The notes: generated by a model from the letters alone, not told the origin. 34,951 nucleotides of DNA from an uncultured Mycoplasmatota bacterium (GCA_937944975.1 CALEBF010000009.1:1-34951), one strand, 5' to 3'; counted from the first letter of the stretch, positions 1 to 8,204 are shown. Made by a program: numbers and translations.

Positions 1-70
1 TCAATTAGGGTTTAAATAATACTTTTTTATTGTCTACTTTCTATTGACAACTTCACCCCTGCTTATTTTT

Positions 71-868
71 TTACTCTTCTTTTAAAACTGGTATAAAGCT
101 TTCTGCAATTTTATACTTATCCCGATTGTGAATATATAAATATCCGATGATAGAAAAGATAACTGCTCCTACGAAATTAACAAGTAAATCTTTCATCGTA
201 TCGATAATTCCGATATCCAAATATCCCCCTTCGACAGTTATTTCTTTTGTCTTTCCATTCTCTTGATAAGAGATCGTCGTATGATCGATATCTTTAATAA
301 TCACAGGCACATTTTTTCCCTCTGGATTTAGCTCTACTGTAGAAATCGTCTCGACAATGCGATCTTTTTGCATATCCATCTTTAAAAGTTGATCTCCTCC
401 AAATTCAAAGAACTCCCAAAGAACACCGATCGTCATCGAAAAACAGAAGGCAACGAGAGCAACAAAGATCGGTGTCAAATGAATATGGACGCGCTCCGAA
501 CGATTTAGAATATCGATTAATGAAAATCCAATTGCAGCACTCAAAAATCCATTCAGTGTGTGTAAAATTGTATCCCAATGTTTAAAAATTCCATAAAAGT
601 TTTGAATTTCTCCTAAAATTTCTGCTGAAAAAATAAATAGTAAAATAATAATTTCCAAAGGTGTCGGTAAATCTATTTTAAACTTTTTATCGACAACAAA
701 AGGAATAATAAATAGAATCAATGTTAAAATACACAGAAAAACGTCGTGCCAATTCTGGTGTAATATTTGTGCAATTAAAGTTATAATTACTAAAAAGCGC
801 AAAATCAAATACACCGTCAATGTTTTTTTATCTGCACCCTTCAGCATGTTTTTTATTTTTTGGCTCAC
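71..868 (-). CDS. YjdF/DUF2238-like integral membrane protein
   Basis: A 265-residue protein with about six hydrophobic segments. The central part carries 'HWDTILHTLNGF' (about residues 97-108) and 'GVLWEFFEFGGDQ' (about 148-160), which resemble the conserved WD-LH-GF and WEFFE motifs of the YjdF/DUF2238 membrane family; the molecular role of that family is unknown. A soluble stretch of about 45 residues sits before the last two hydrophobic segments. The start is GTG, chosen because AGGTGA lies just upstream (873-878) and the next ATG (847) is inside the conserved N-terminus. TGTTATAAT (892-900 on the minus strand) is an extended -10. It is divergent from the CDF transporter gene. The family call rests on motif memory only. 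Confidence 0.7.
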   Translation of the reverse strand: MSQKIKNMLKGADKKTLTVYLILRFLVIITLIAQILHQNWHDVFLCILTLILFIIPFVVDKKFKIDLPTPLEIIILLFIFSAEILGEIQNFYGIFKHWDTILHTLNGFLSAAIGFSLIDILNRSERVHIHLTPIFVALVAFCFSMTIGVLWEFFEFGGDQLLKMDMQKDRIVETISTVELNPEGKNVPVIIKDIDHTTISYQENGKTKEITVEGGYLDIGIIDTMKDLLVNFVGAVIFSIIGYLYIHNRDKYKIAESFIPVLKEE

Positions 869-909
869 AAAATCACCTACTTATATAATTTATTATAACA
901 CATGTTTTC

Positions 910-938
910 TTTTCATTCATCCCCTATTCTGGTATAAT
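910..938 (+). promoter_or_regulatory. Promoter of the CDF transporter gene
   Basis: TATAAT at 933-938 is preceded by TGG, forming an extended -10 (TGnTATAAT). A weak -35-like TTTTCA lies 17 bases upstream at 910-915. The ATG follows at 964 with AGAAGG as RBS. Confidence 0.6.
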
Positions 939-963
939 TGTAACATAGAAAGAAGGCTCGCCT

Positions 964-1818
964 ATGAATCAAACATTATCTACTCTATTATTTAGTATGA
1001 TCGTCGATTTTTTTGTGTTTTTATCAAAGTTAATCTGTGGTATCGTATCTGGAAGTAACGCCCTAATCGCCGATAGCTTCTATACATTCAGTAATTTCAT
1101 AACTGATATTCTAGCTAGTATCGGTACGAAACTTTCCAAAAAAAGGCCTAATAAAACGCATCCATTCGGATATGGAAAAGTAGAGTACTTGGCAAGTATC
1201 GTGATTGGATTTACCATTCTCATTATTGCCATCGTCATTTTTCTACTTAGCTTTCTCGAGACGAAAAGATCTTATCATCTCTGGATCTATCTTATTTTAG
1301 GAATATGTATCATCTGTAAAAGTTTTGTTTCGCATCACACATTAAAAATAGGAAAGAAACACAAAAGTGATATCCTCGTTTCTACTGCCCATATTGCTTC
1401 TATCGATATTATTTCCACCACTTGCATTACGATCATTATGATATTATCTCAAACATTTCCAAGTACAAGTATTTTTCTATATATCGATCGCATTATTAGC
1501 ATATTCATCAGCTACGAAATTCTAAGACTCGCCTATCGTATGTTAAAAGAAAATATGCTTGCAATCATCGGAGAAGTTGATCAAAATGAAGCATTAATCA
1601 AACAAATTGAAAAAGTAGTCGAAGAAATTCCTCATGTCGATCTTGTTCAAGTACAACTCATCAAATATGGATCATATTACAAAGCAAGTTTAAAAATCGC
1701 TTTATCTCCTGATATTACATTAAAACAATTACTTAGAATCGAACAGAAAATCAATCGTACAATTAAAAAGAAAAAATTTGGAATCAAATATACAACCATT
1801 GAAATTATAGAAGAATAA
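964..1818 (+). CDS. Cation diffusion facilitator (CDF) family protein with altered metal site
   Basis: A 284-residue membrane protein of the CDF family, whose members exchange Zn, Mn, Fe or other divalent cations for protons at the cytoplasmic membrane. Six hydrophobic segments fill about residues 5-195, followed by a cytoplasmic domain of about 85 residues. The loop 'KRPNKTHPFGYGKVEYLAS' (60-78) matches the family's HP-G-G-ER/EYL signature. The transport-site residues are unusual. In TM2 the usual HxxxD after 'LADA' is Y40 and N44. In TM5 the usual HxxxD is I144 and D148, with a His displaced by one to 143. Only one of the four canonical site-A ligands is therefore in place, so substrate or even transport competence is uncertain. 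It stands alone, divergent from the YjdF-like gene, and ends at a hairpin shared with rseP. Confidence 0.88.
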   Translation: MNQTLSTLLFSMIVDFFVFLSKLICGIVSGSNALIADSFYTFSNFITDILASIGTKLSKKRPNKTHPFGYGKVEYLASIVIGFTILIIAIVIFLLSFLETKRSYHLWIYLILGICIICKSFVSHHTLKIGKKHKSDILVSTAHIASIDIISTTCITIIMILSQTFPSTSIFLYIDRIISIFISYEILRLAYRMLKENMLAIIGEVDQNEALIKQIEKVVEEIPHVDLVQVQLIKYGSYYKASLKIALSPDITLKQLLRIEQKINRTIKKKKFGIKYTTIEIIEE

Positions 1819-1846
1819 ACCACATACAAGCGTATGTGGTATTTTA
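1819..1846. terminator. Hairpin terminator between convergent CDF and rseP genes
   Basis: Nine-base inverted repeat (1819-1827 with 1832-1840), tetraloop AAGC, then ATTTTATT on the plus strand. Convergent genes end at 1818 and 1844, so it probably serves both. Confidence 0.75.
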
Positions 1847-2881
1847 TTGAAACAATCTTACAATGTCGTTATACGTAATGAAAACCATGAGAATCATGAG
1901 TAGTATGAAACCAATGACATGGACCGTGTTTTCAAATTTCGCATCGACTGGACTTCCTTTGATCTTTTCGACAATCAAGAAGAATAGTCTTCCTCCATCA
2001 AACGCAGGAATCGGAAGTAAATTGATAAATCCGACATTGATACTAATATAAGCTGTAAGATAAACTAAGTTTAAAATTCCTGCCTTCGCACTTTCCCCGA
2101 TGATAGTAAAAATTCCAATCGGCCCTGCCAGAGAAGATAAACTTAATTGTCCGGTTGCCAAATAATAAATGATCAGTGCCATTTGTCTCAAAAGACTCCA
2201 TGTTTTTTCAAAAGCATACTGTATTGCGGCTAACACTCCATGCGTCGTCTTTCCAGAAAGAGAAAAGCCATACTTATACCCTTCTTGCCCATCTACTTTA
2301 ACCTTTTTTGGTGCAAACGTAACATCGTGATATTTATCTCCTCGTTTTACTTTTAAAGTGATTTCCTCTCCTGCTGAAACTTGCAACTTTAACATAAAAT
2401 CGTCTGCATTTACGATCTTATCGCCATTGAGCCCAACAATCAGGTCTCCTTTTTTTAGACCTGAATCTGTTACATCATATCCCCTTTCAATCGTATCGAT
2501 GATAGGCCGATTCGTAGGTGCTCCACTAATCAGAGCGATAATAAACAAAAGTACAATTGCAAGAATAAAGTTAAACATAACACCTGCTACAATTGTCAAA
2601 AAGCGTTGATGCCATGGTTTTGACTGCATTCTCTTATCTTCCGGAATATCTTCATCTACTTCGACATCCTCGCCGGCCATGCTAACATAACCGCCAATCG
2701 GAAGTAAGCGAAGAACATAGACAGTTTCGTCTCCCTTTCGATGCCATTCATGTAATTTAGGTCCCATTCCAATCGAAAATTCATAACAGTAAATTCCAGA
2801 TTTTTTTGCAAATAAGAAGTGACCAAATTCATGAACTGTAAGTGTCACTCCTAAAATAATGATAAAATATATTAACGTCAT
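1844..2881 (-). CDS. rseP: RseP/RasP-type site-2 zinc metalloprotease
   Basis: A 345-residue intramembrane metalloprotease that cuts transmembrane substrates such as trimmed anti-sigma factors and signal-peptide remnants (M50 family). HEFGH (residues 18-22, in the first membrane segment) supplies two zinc ligands and the catalytic Glu. The C-terminal 'NLLPIPAFDGGRL' (about 287-299) is the family's second active-site motif with the third ligand Asp. A PDZ domain with the pattern 'GLKKGDLIVGLNGDKI' lies between them (about 140-158). It is the last gene of the unit uppS-cdsA-rseP, 17 bases after cdsA, with AAGGAG 9 bases before the ATG. In many Firmicutes dxr sits between cdsA and rseP; it is absent here. 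Confidence 0.96.
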   Translation of the reverse strand: MTLIYFIIILGVTLTVHEFGHFLFAKKSGIYCYEFSIGMGPKLHEWHRKGDETVYVLRLLPIGGYVSMAGEDVEVDEDIPEDKRMQSKPWHQRFLTIVAGVMFNFILAIVLLFIIALISGAPTNRPIIDTIERGYDVTDSGLKKGDLIVGLNGDKIVNADDFMLKLQVSAGEEITLKVKRGDKYHDVTFAPKKVKVDGQEGYKYGFSLSGKTTHGVLAAIQYAFEKTWSLLRQMALIIYYLATGQLSLSSLAGPIGIFTIIGESAKAGILNLVYLTAYISINVGFINLLPIPAFDGGRLFFLIVEKIKGSPVDAKFENTVHVIGFILLMILMVFITYNDIVRLFQ

Positions 2882-2898
2882 GTTCTATCTCCTTTTCG

Positions 2899-3699
2899 TT
2901 ATATCAATGGAATAAAAAACATAAAACCAAGTAATACGAAAATAATACTATCGAAACGATCTAATATACCACCGTGTCCAGGCATGATATTAGAAAAATC
3001 TTTCTTTCCAAAATAACGCTTAATCGATGAGAAAACAAGGTCTCCAAATTGTCCTAATATAGATAAGAAAAGCGTCATCAAAACGATCACATAAAGTGGC
3101 ATTTGTGAATCGATCACAACATTGAAAAATACTGTTGCAAACAAGACACCAAAGATCGTTCCACCAATCATACCTTCCCAAGTCTTTTTTGGTGATACAC
3201 ATTCTAATAATTTATGTTTTCCAATCAATAACCCTGTAATATAAGCATATGTATCTGTAATAATTGTTATTATGAGTAAATAAATTAACAACATTAAATC
3301 GATGTGTCGTAATAAAATCAATAAATGGAAAGAAATTCCTAAGAAGAAAACTCCTCCAATCATATAAAATCCGTCATTCACACTATATAACGAACGATCA
3401 TGGTATAGAACAACAGGAATTAACATCGCTAGAAATAATGCTGTGATTACCCTAAAATCAATCGTAAACAACATATCTTCTGTTCCCGTATTCACAAGTA
3501 CAATTAAACTTAAAATGATATATGAAATGATGCGAATAAAAATTGGCATTTCTTTCTTCGTTTGTTTGATGTTAATAAACTCCTTTAACGCTATCAATGA
3601 CAAGGCATAAACACCTAACTGATACCATATTCCACCTGTTAATAAAATTGGAACACATATCATAAGTGCCACAATCGCACTAATGATTCTTACTTTCAT
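2899..3699 (-). CDS. cdsA: Phosphatidate cytidylyltransferase
   Basis: A 266-residue polytopic membrane enzyme that makes CDP-diacylglycerol from CTP and phosphatidic acid, the entry point to phosphatidylglycerol and cardiolipin synthesis. The C-terminal block 'SSIKRYFGKKDFSNIMPGHG' followed by 'GILDRFDS' is the CdsA signature, with the KD, HGG and D-R-D metal/substrate residues intact. At least seven hydrophobic segments precede and surround it, and the length is typical. The ATG overlaps the uppS stop by 4 bases (ATGA-type), indicating translational coupling. GGGGGAG lies inside the end of uppS as RBS. Confidence 0.96.
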   Translation of the reverse strand: MKVRIISAIVALMICVPILLTGGIWYQLGVYALSLIALKEFINIKQTKKEMPIFIRIISYIILSLIVLVNTGTEDMLFTIDFRVITALFLAMLIPVVLYHDRSLYSVNDGFYMIGGVFFLGISFHLLILLRHIDLMLLIYLLIITIITDTYAYITGLLIGKHKLLECVSPKKTWEGMIGGTIFGVLFATVFFNVVIDSQMPLYVIVLMTLFLSILGQFGDLVFSSIKRYFGKKDFSNIMPGHGGILDRFDSIIFVLLGFMFFIPLI

Positions 3700-4394
3700 T
3701 TTTTCACTCCCCCAAATCTTCTATCTCTATTTTGAAATATCTGCAAAGCTTCGTCAAACTTTTTATCATCAAAATCAGGAAATAAACAGTCCGTAAAATA
3801 AAATTCTGCGTACGCTAATTGATACATCATAAAATTACTCAAACGATATTCCCCACTCGTTCGGATTAAAAAGTCGATCGGAGGCAAATCTTGATATAAA
3901 TACTTTTCAAATTCTTTTGGTGTCAAATCTGAAACATCTTTCTTTTCCAAAACGATTCGTTTCACTGCATCGACGATCTCATATTGACTTCCATAATTCA
4001 GACAGATATTAAATATGCCACCAGTATTTTCTCTTGTTGCTTCTACCACTTCATCCATTGCTTCTAACACGTCAGATCGTAACGGTTCTTTTCTTCCTGA
4101 AAAAACAACTCGAATATTGTTCTCGGCAAATACCTTTAATTCCTTTTTAAAATTTTTCACGAACAAATTCATTAAATAGTCTATTTCTTCAGGACTTCTT
4201 TTAAAGTTTTCCGTTGAAAATGCATAGACACTCAAGACGCGAACACCACATTTAAAAATATGTAACCCTAGTTTCTTTAAATTTTCGCTTCCCGCTTTAT
4301 GCCCGAGGCTTCGCGGTAAATTACGTTTCTTTGCCCATCTACCATTTCCATCCATGATGATTGCAACGTGATTGGGTATTATTTCTCTATCCAT
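3696..4394 (-). CDS. uppS: Isoprenyl (undecaprenyl) diphosphate synthase
   Basis: A 232-residue cis-prenyltransferase that extends farnesyl diphosphate with isopentenyl diphosphate to make the C55 lipid carrier for peptidoglycan and other wall polymers. The N-terminal 'HVAIIMDGNGRWA' carries the catalytic Asp (residue 15) and the P-loop. 'SVYAFSTENFKR' and the C-terminal 'LIRTSGEYRLSNF' plus 'FTDCLFPDF' are the other family blocks. The length is normal for UppS. It begins the uppS-cdsA-rseP unit. A TATAAT lies about 30 bases upstream of the ATG, and GAGGTAGAG serves as RBS. In Bacillus subtilis the unit starts with frr, which is not seen here. Confidence 0.96.
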   Translation of the reverse strand: MDREIIPNHVAIIMDGNGRWAKKRNLPRSLGHKAGSENLKKLGLHIFKCGVRVLSVYAFSTENFKRSPEEIDYLMNLFVKNFKKELKVFAENNIRVVFSGRKEPLRSDVLEAMDEVVEATRENTGGIFNICLNYGSQYEIVDAVKRIVLEKKDVSDLTPKEFEKYLYQDLPPIDFLIRTSGEYRLSNFMMYQLAYAEFYFTDCLFPDFDDKKFDEALQIFQNRDRRFGGVKK

Positions 4395-4443
4395 ATCTCT
4401 ACCTCACTGTTTTTATTATATAATAATTTCTACAAATATACAA

Positions 4444-4467
4444 TAAAGAAACACAGGATGTGTTTCT
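4444..4467 (-). terminator. Terminator of the ABC transporter gene
   Basis: On the minus strand GAAACACA pairs with TGTGTTTC across a 3-base loop (4448-4466), followed by TTTATT. The ABC transporter gene ends at 4469. Confidence 0.75.
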
Positions 4468-4468
4468 A

Positions 4469-6937
4469 TTATTTATTTAAAATTGCGTCTATCGGTTTGA
4501 TTCGTATCACTTTAGAAATCGATAAAACCGTAATTCCAAATGAGATTATAATCGTAAATATCAGCATTGCTAAAACGACGATTGGCTGATGTATCATACC
4601 ATTGAAATTATAAAGGAAATCTCCAAAGAAATACCCATTTAACAAATGAATGACGACATACCATCCAATGATAGCAAGTATATATGCGATGAAACCGATG
4701 AAAAGAGACTCATAACCAAAGATTTGAATAATGTCATTTTGCTTTGTTCCAATTGCTCTTAAAATACCAATTTCTTTTTTACAATATGAGATAGAAATAG
4801 CAATAAAGTTAGTAAATAAAACGATCGTAAATAATACAAATACAAGACTAACAATCGCTAAAAAAGGATTTAGATAATAATACAAGTTCACAAGCCACTT
4901 TACATCTTCACCATGGGGAGGTTCCGTTATCATTTGTACACTCGTCATTGTTTTTTCATCGATTGGTGGATAGAGATGAAATGCTTTTGTTAAAGAAGTT
5001 GGATTGGAATTATATACGTAGGCCTCATACACTTTTTTTGAATCAGCTTGATAAAGTTGCAACAACTCCGTTCCTATATAACGATTTCCTTCCATTGAAA
5101 TACCAACAACTTTTACTTCTTTATTCGCTTGTGATTCTAACCCTAAGCCACCTACAATTTGCATTTTTAATAATTGTTCATGGCTCTTTAAATATATAGG
5201 CAAAAAATTACCTAAAGAAGTTTCATAAGAATCTTTTGGATGTTCTTCCAAATATTGACTGAATTTAGAGTCATAGTCTGTCATCCAATTTTTAAGATCT
5301 TCTAAAGAGATGATGACCTCATCTTTGGCTAAGGAATCTTTTAGTACCACTCCATCTTTTGTAACAACTGACGTAGCCTTGGAAAGAACTTTAAGGTCAT
5401 TTAATATTGAAATATTGGGGATGGTTAGATACAAATTCGAAAGAATTGAATCCTCGTCAAATCGAAGCACTGCATGATCAACAAAATTCTTTCCATACAC
5501 TATTCTTCCTTGATACGCATATTCATCATAAAAATATGTGTTGACTTCATCACTTATATGTCCTTCTTTTTTTGCCTTTTCATAAAATTCAATATCGTCA
5601 TCCACAACCCCTACAATCGTTACAATATTATCTCCTAATTGCAAAGGATGATTCTCTTTTATTAAAGATTCAATGCTCTTTGGATGATAAAGTTCTCCTT
5701 TGCTATCTTTTACTCCATATTTTATCATATATTCTGCCAAATATTTATGAATCACCAATTCGTTTGGTGTCTCTGGTAATCTTCCTATTACATCTCCTAT
5801 CACACGTTCATCTTCGACTTCGATAAAATTTAGATAAGTTGGTTCGATTACAAAGTATGGATCATTTTCATCACGTTCAGAATATGAGAAAGATAAATAT
5901 GTCCCTCTATCGTATAAGACATATGATAAATTTAATTTTGATCCAACCTCATTTTCGAGTTTCTTTTTATCTTCCGTAGGAAAAGGTAAAGTCTCAATAC
6001 TTCCTCTTTCCTGAAATTCCATTTGATTTAATCGATATACATAATCATTGTTATCCTGCATTACTTTAATTTGTAATTGTGTTCGATCGTATATCGTCGT
6101 ATTTAATGTAATTCCCATAAAAATGAGAGAAAACATCATGAGAAACACTGTGAAGAATAGTTTTAATGGCTTTTGCTTCATACTACTCAGTGCCATTTTC
6201 ATCGCATAATACATTGGTAATTTAGATTCGTAAAATGTATGTTCCTTTTCTGTATCCTCTTGTGCTTCCATTCCTGTATCCGATACGACATCTCCATCTT
6301 TCAATTCTATAATACGATCCGCATATTTTTCTGCAGACTCTCTATCGTGAGAAATTACTACGACGAGCTTTTCGGAGCTTATTTTCTTTAAGATGTTAAA
6401 AATTTGTTCACTTGATTCTTCATCCAAATTTCCCGTTGGTTCATCAGCTAAAATCATATAAGGATCTTTGATCAGTGCTCTTGCTATTGCAACACGTTGT
6501 TTTTGCCCACCTGACAATTCGTTAATTTTTCTCTTTCCTAATCCAGCAATTCCTAATTTTTCCAACAACTGATCAATCTCATTCAATTCGTACTTTTTTC
6601 TTTGTAACTTTAGTGCTAGCTCAATATTTTCATACACATTATATTCTTCTAATATATAAAATTCTTGAAAGATAAAGCCGACGCAAGAATTTCGATACGC
6701 ATCCATTTGCCTAGGGTTTAACTTCGTCAGATCTTTTTTATCGACGATGATATTTCCTTCTGTAGGTAGGTCTAACCCGCCCAACAAATTCAATAGTGTT
6801 GATTTCCCACTTCCACTCTTTCCAACGATAAAAACAAGTCCACGATTTCCCATCGTCACATTGATATTATGTAACGCTTCTGTATCTGGTCCCTTCTTAG
6901 AATGATATACTTTTCGAACTTTTTTTAATTCTACCAT
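4469..6937 (-). CDS. MacB-type ABC transporter, fused ATPase and FtsX-like permease
   Basis: An 822-residue single-chain ABC protein. The N-terminal nucleotide-binding domain shows Walker A GKSGSGKST (about residues 39-47), signature LSGGQ (141-145), Walker B 'ILADEP' and H-loop 'VVVISHD'. One membrane segment near residues 255-280 is followed by about 390 extracytoplasmic residues, then three C-terminal membrane segments of the FtsX/MacB permease type. Such type VII ABC proteins usually do mechanotransmission, lipoprotein or peptide export or antimicrobial defence; the substrate is not predictable. A start at 6937 is preferred over an ATG at 6961: TAGGGAG (6944-6950) is correctly spaced for 6937, and an extended -10 (TGGTATACT, 6962-6970) would place the transcript start downstream of 6961. 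No partner gene or two-component system is adjacent. Confidence 0.9.
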   Translation of the reverse strand: MVELKKVRKVYHSKKGPDTEALHNINVTMGNRGLVFIVGKSGSGKSTLLNLLGGLDLPTEGNIIVDKKDLTKLNPRQMDAYRNSCVGFIFQEFYILEEYNVYENIELALKLQRKKYELNEIDQLLEKLGIAGLGKRKINELSGGQKQRVAIARALIKDPYMILADEPTGNLDEESSEQIFNILKKISSEKLVVVISHDRESAEKYADRIIELKDGDVVSDTGMEAQEDTEKEHTFYESKLPMYYAMKMALSSMKQKPLKLFFTVFLMMFSLIFMGITLNTTIYDRTQLQIKVMQDNNDYVYRLNQMEFQERGSIETLPFPTEDKKKLENEVGSKLNLSYVLYDRGTYLSFSYSERDENDPYFVIEPTYLNFIEVEDERVIGDVIGRLPETPNELVIHKYLAEYMIKYGVKDSKGELYHPKSIESLIKENHPLQLGDNIVTIVGVVDDDIEFYEKAKKEGHISDEVNTYFYDEYAYQGRIVYGKNFVDHAVLRFDEDSILSNLYLTIPNISILNDLKVLSKATSVVTKDGVVLKDSLAKDEVIISLEDLKNWMTDYDSKFSQYLEEHPKDSYETSLGNFLPIYLKSHEQLLKMQIVGGLGLESQANKEVKVVGISMEGNRYIGTELLQLYQADSKKVYEAYVYNSNPTSLTKAFHLYPPIDEKTMTSVQMITEPPHGEDVKWLVNLYYYLNPFLAIVSLVFVLFTIVLFTNFIAISISYCKKEIGILRAIGTKQNDIIQIFGYESLFIGFIAYILAIIGWYVVIHLLNGYFFGDFLYNFNGMIHQPIVVLAMLIFTIIISFGITVLSISKVIRIKPIDAILNK

Positions 6938-6961
6938 AACGTTCTCCCTACTCTTATCCAT

Positions 6962-6970
6962 AGTATACCA
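6962..6970 (-). promoter_or_regulatory. Extended -10 promoter of the ABC transporter gene
   Basis: Minus-strand TGGTATACT is an extended -10 with no convincing -35. It lies just after the khpA terminator and decides the start of the ABC gene. Confidence 0.5.
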
Positions 6971-6981
6971 TAAGAGAACAT

Positions 6982-7017
6982 AAAAAAAATAGTGTCTTTC
7001 ATCAAGAACACTATTTT
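6982..7017 (-). terminator. Terminator of the rpsP-khpA unit
   Basis: Minus-strand AAATAGTGT pairs with ACACTATTT across an 11-base loop and is followed by five further T residues, directly after the khpA stop. Confidence 0.85.
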
Positions 7018-7263
7018 CTAGAAAGAATCAATATTGATCTTTACTTTCTTATTTCCGTTTACATAGCTAGAAGCTTGTACAATTGTACGAATCGCATTAG
7101 CGATCGTACCACCACGACCAATGACAGATCCCATATCATCATCAGAAACTAATACTTCGATGATGATCATATCACCCTCTTCTTCAAACTGTTTTACAGA
7201 GACACTATCAGGATCTTTCACTAGATTTTTTACTAAATACTCTGTTAATGCTGCTAAATCCAT
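7018..7263 (-). CDS. khpA: KH-domain RNA-binding protein KhpA
   Basis: An 81-residue single KH domain (YlqC/KhpA family). The RNA-binding GxxG loop is GRGG at residues 49-52 within 'GSVIGRGGTIANAIRTIV'. In streptococci KhpA pairs with KhpB (EloR/Jag) and affects cell elongation and division through RNA binding. It follows rpsP by 2 bases, the conserved Firmicute order. A terminator follows at once, so rimM and trmD, usual downstream neighbours, are not part of this unit. Confidence 0.95.
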   Translation of the reverse strand: MDLAALTEYLVKNLVKDPDSVSVKQFEEEGDMIIIEVLVSDDDMGSVIGRGGTIANAIRTIVQASSYVNGNKKVKINIDSF

Positions 7264-7265
7264 AA

Positions 7266-7550
7266 TTATTTCTCAGCTTTCTTTGCTTGTTTTGCATTGT
7301 GGAATTTTTCATTAATTCCAGCTTTCTTAAATAAAGCACGAACAGTATCTGTTGGAATTGCTCCATTTTCTAACCATTTCATAGCTTTTTCTTCATCGAT
7401 TTTAATCTCTGCAGGAGTTGTTAATGGATTATAAGTTCCTACAGTTTCAATGAATTTTCCGTCTCTTGGGCTTCTAGAATCTGCTGCTACCACACGGTAG
7501 AAAGGTTTCTTTTTAGCTCCCATTCTTTTTAATCTTAATTTAACTGCCAT
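7266..7550 (-). CDS. rpsP: 30S ribosomal protein S16
   Basis: A 94-residue S16 of the small ribosomal subunit. The N-terminus 'AVKLRLKRMGAKKKPFYRV' and 'SPRDGKFIETVGTYNP' are diagnostic. The start at 7550 is chosen because GGAGGG (7556-7561) lies just upstream, because all S16 proteins begin here, and because an alternative start at 7601 falls inside the -35 element. Transcription starts from TTGACA-17-TAAAAT at 7573-7601. The unit is rpsP-khpA only; ffh upstream and rimM-trmD-rplS downstream, common in Firmicutes, are missing. Confidence 0.98.
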   Translation of the reverse strand: MAVKLRLKRMGAKKKPFYRVVAADSRSPRDGKFIETVGTYNPLTTPAEIKIDEEKAMKWLENGAIPTDTVRALFKKAGINEKFHNAKQAKKAEK

Positions 7551-7572
7551 AGTATCCCTCCAATCTGTCATT

Positions 7573-7601
7573 ATTTTATCATAGCAAAAAGAAAGTGTCA
7601 A
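7573..7601 (-). promoter_or_regulatory. Strong sigma-A promoter of rpsP-khpA
   Basis: Minus-strand TTGACA (7596-7601), 17-base spacer, TAAAAT (7573-7578), with TG before the -10. The -35 hexamer lies inside the 3' arm of the upstream cotE terminator hairpin. Confidence 0.88.
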
Positions 7602-7619
7602 CCTTTTTTTGTTGACACT
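7584..7619 (-). terminator. cotE terminator, overlapping the rpsP promoter
   Basis: Minus-strand AGTGTCAAC (7611-7619) pairs perfectly with GTTGACACT (7594-7602) around an A-rich 8-base loop, followed by TTCTTTTT. It ends the cotE transcript 3 bases after the cotE stop. Confidence 0.85.
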
Positions 7620-7622
7620 ACA

Positions 7623-8156
7623 TCATATGTATTTTTCATCGACTTCATTCTCAATTTGCTCTTCTACTTCTTCAGTCATTTCGTCTTCTACCTCTTCCCA
7701 TGGTTCTTCATCTTCTTCTACAGAGATTTTAACTTTGGTTTCTCCGACAATTTCAACTCCTAATTCCTTTTCAATATCGAAAGAAATTGTTCCATCATCT
7801 TCGATATTTACTTTAACACAATTTGGCTGTTTTAACGTTCTTACAATAATGTCAGTATCGCCACTTAAATCCGCACTTGCTTTCGTCTTTACGTTAAATA
7901 AATCGTTATACTCGATTTTCTTATTCACAACTGTCGTCTTACTATCATTTTCATAAGAATACCAAATATTTACATCATAACTACCATCGACACCAATCTT
8001 ATCACCTGTTTTATACCCCTTAAATTGATGATTGATCACCCAGCATCCTAATACAGTAGTCGGTTGATCTGTCGGTGTTAATGTATAGCTGTTTTTGAAA
8101 TATTTCTTTCCTTTTCCAATGACTGCTTTCGTTACGATTTCTTTATATAAAGCCAT
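7623..8156 (-). CDS. cotE: Spore coat morphogenetic protein CotE
   Basis: A 177-residue homologue of CotE, which in Bacillus subtilis forms a ring around the forespore and directs assembly of the outer spore coat. The N-terminal 'YKEIVTKAVIGKGKK', 'VLGCWVINH', 'DVNIWYSY' and 'LKQPNC', the 'VVGETKVKI' block, and the very acidic tail match my recollection of CotE over nearly the whole length. The start at 8156 is preferred: AGGGG lies 8 bases upstream, whereas a GTG at 8171 has no RBS. A mother-cell-type promoter candidate sits at 8174-8202. CotE is normally beside mutS or ymcA; here it lies between a membrane transglutaminase-like gene and rpsP. Its presence implies a spore former. Confidence 0.92.
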   Translation of the reverse strand: MALYKEIVTKAVIGKGKKYFKNSYTLTPTDQPTTVLGCWVINHQFKGYKTGDKIGVDGSYDVNIWYSYENDSKTTVVNKKIEYNDLFNVKTKASADLSGDTDIIVRTLKQPNCVKVNIEDDGTISFDIEKELGVEIVGETKVKISVEEDEEPWEEVEDEMTEEVEEQIENEVDEKYI

Positions 8157-8173
8157 AACTTCACCCCTCACTT

Positions 8174-8202
8174 TAATGTATGCTTACAAGTGATAAATGT
8201 GT
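8174..8202 (-). promoter_or_regulatory. Candidate mother-cell (sigma-E/sigma-K) promoter of cotE
   Basis: Minus-strand CATACATTA (8174-8182) fits the sigma-K -10 CATAnnnTA exactly and the sigma-E CATACAAT closely. ACACATT (8196-8202), 13 bases upstream, partly matches a sigma-E -35. No good sigma-A TTGACA/TATAAT pair is seen. Confidence 0.5.
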
Positions 8203-8204
8203 AC

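Noticed and set aside
1..70. TTGTC/GACAA inverted repeat near the window start
   Set aside because: The stem is only five bases and is not followed by T on the relevant strand; not supported as a terminator or operator.
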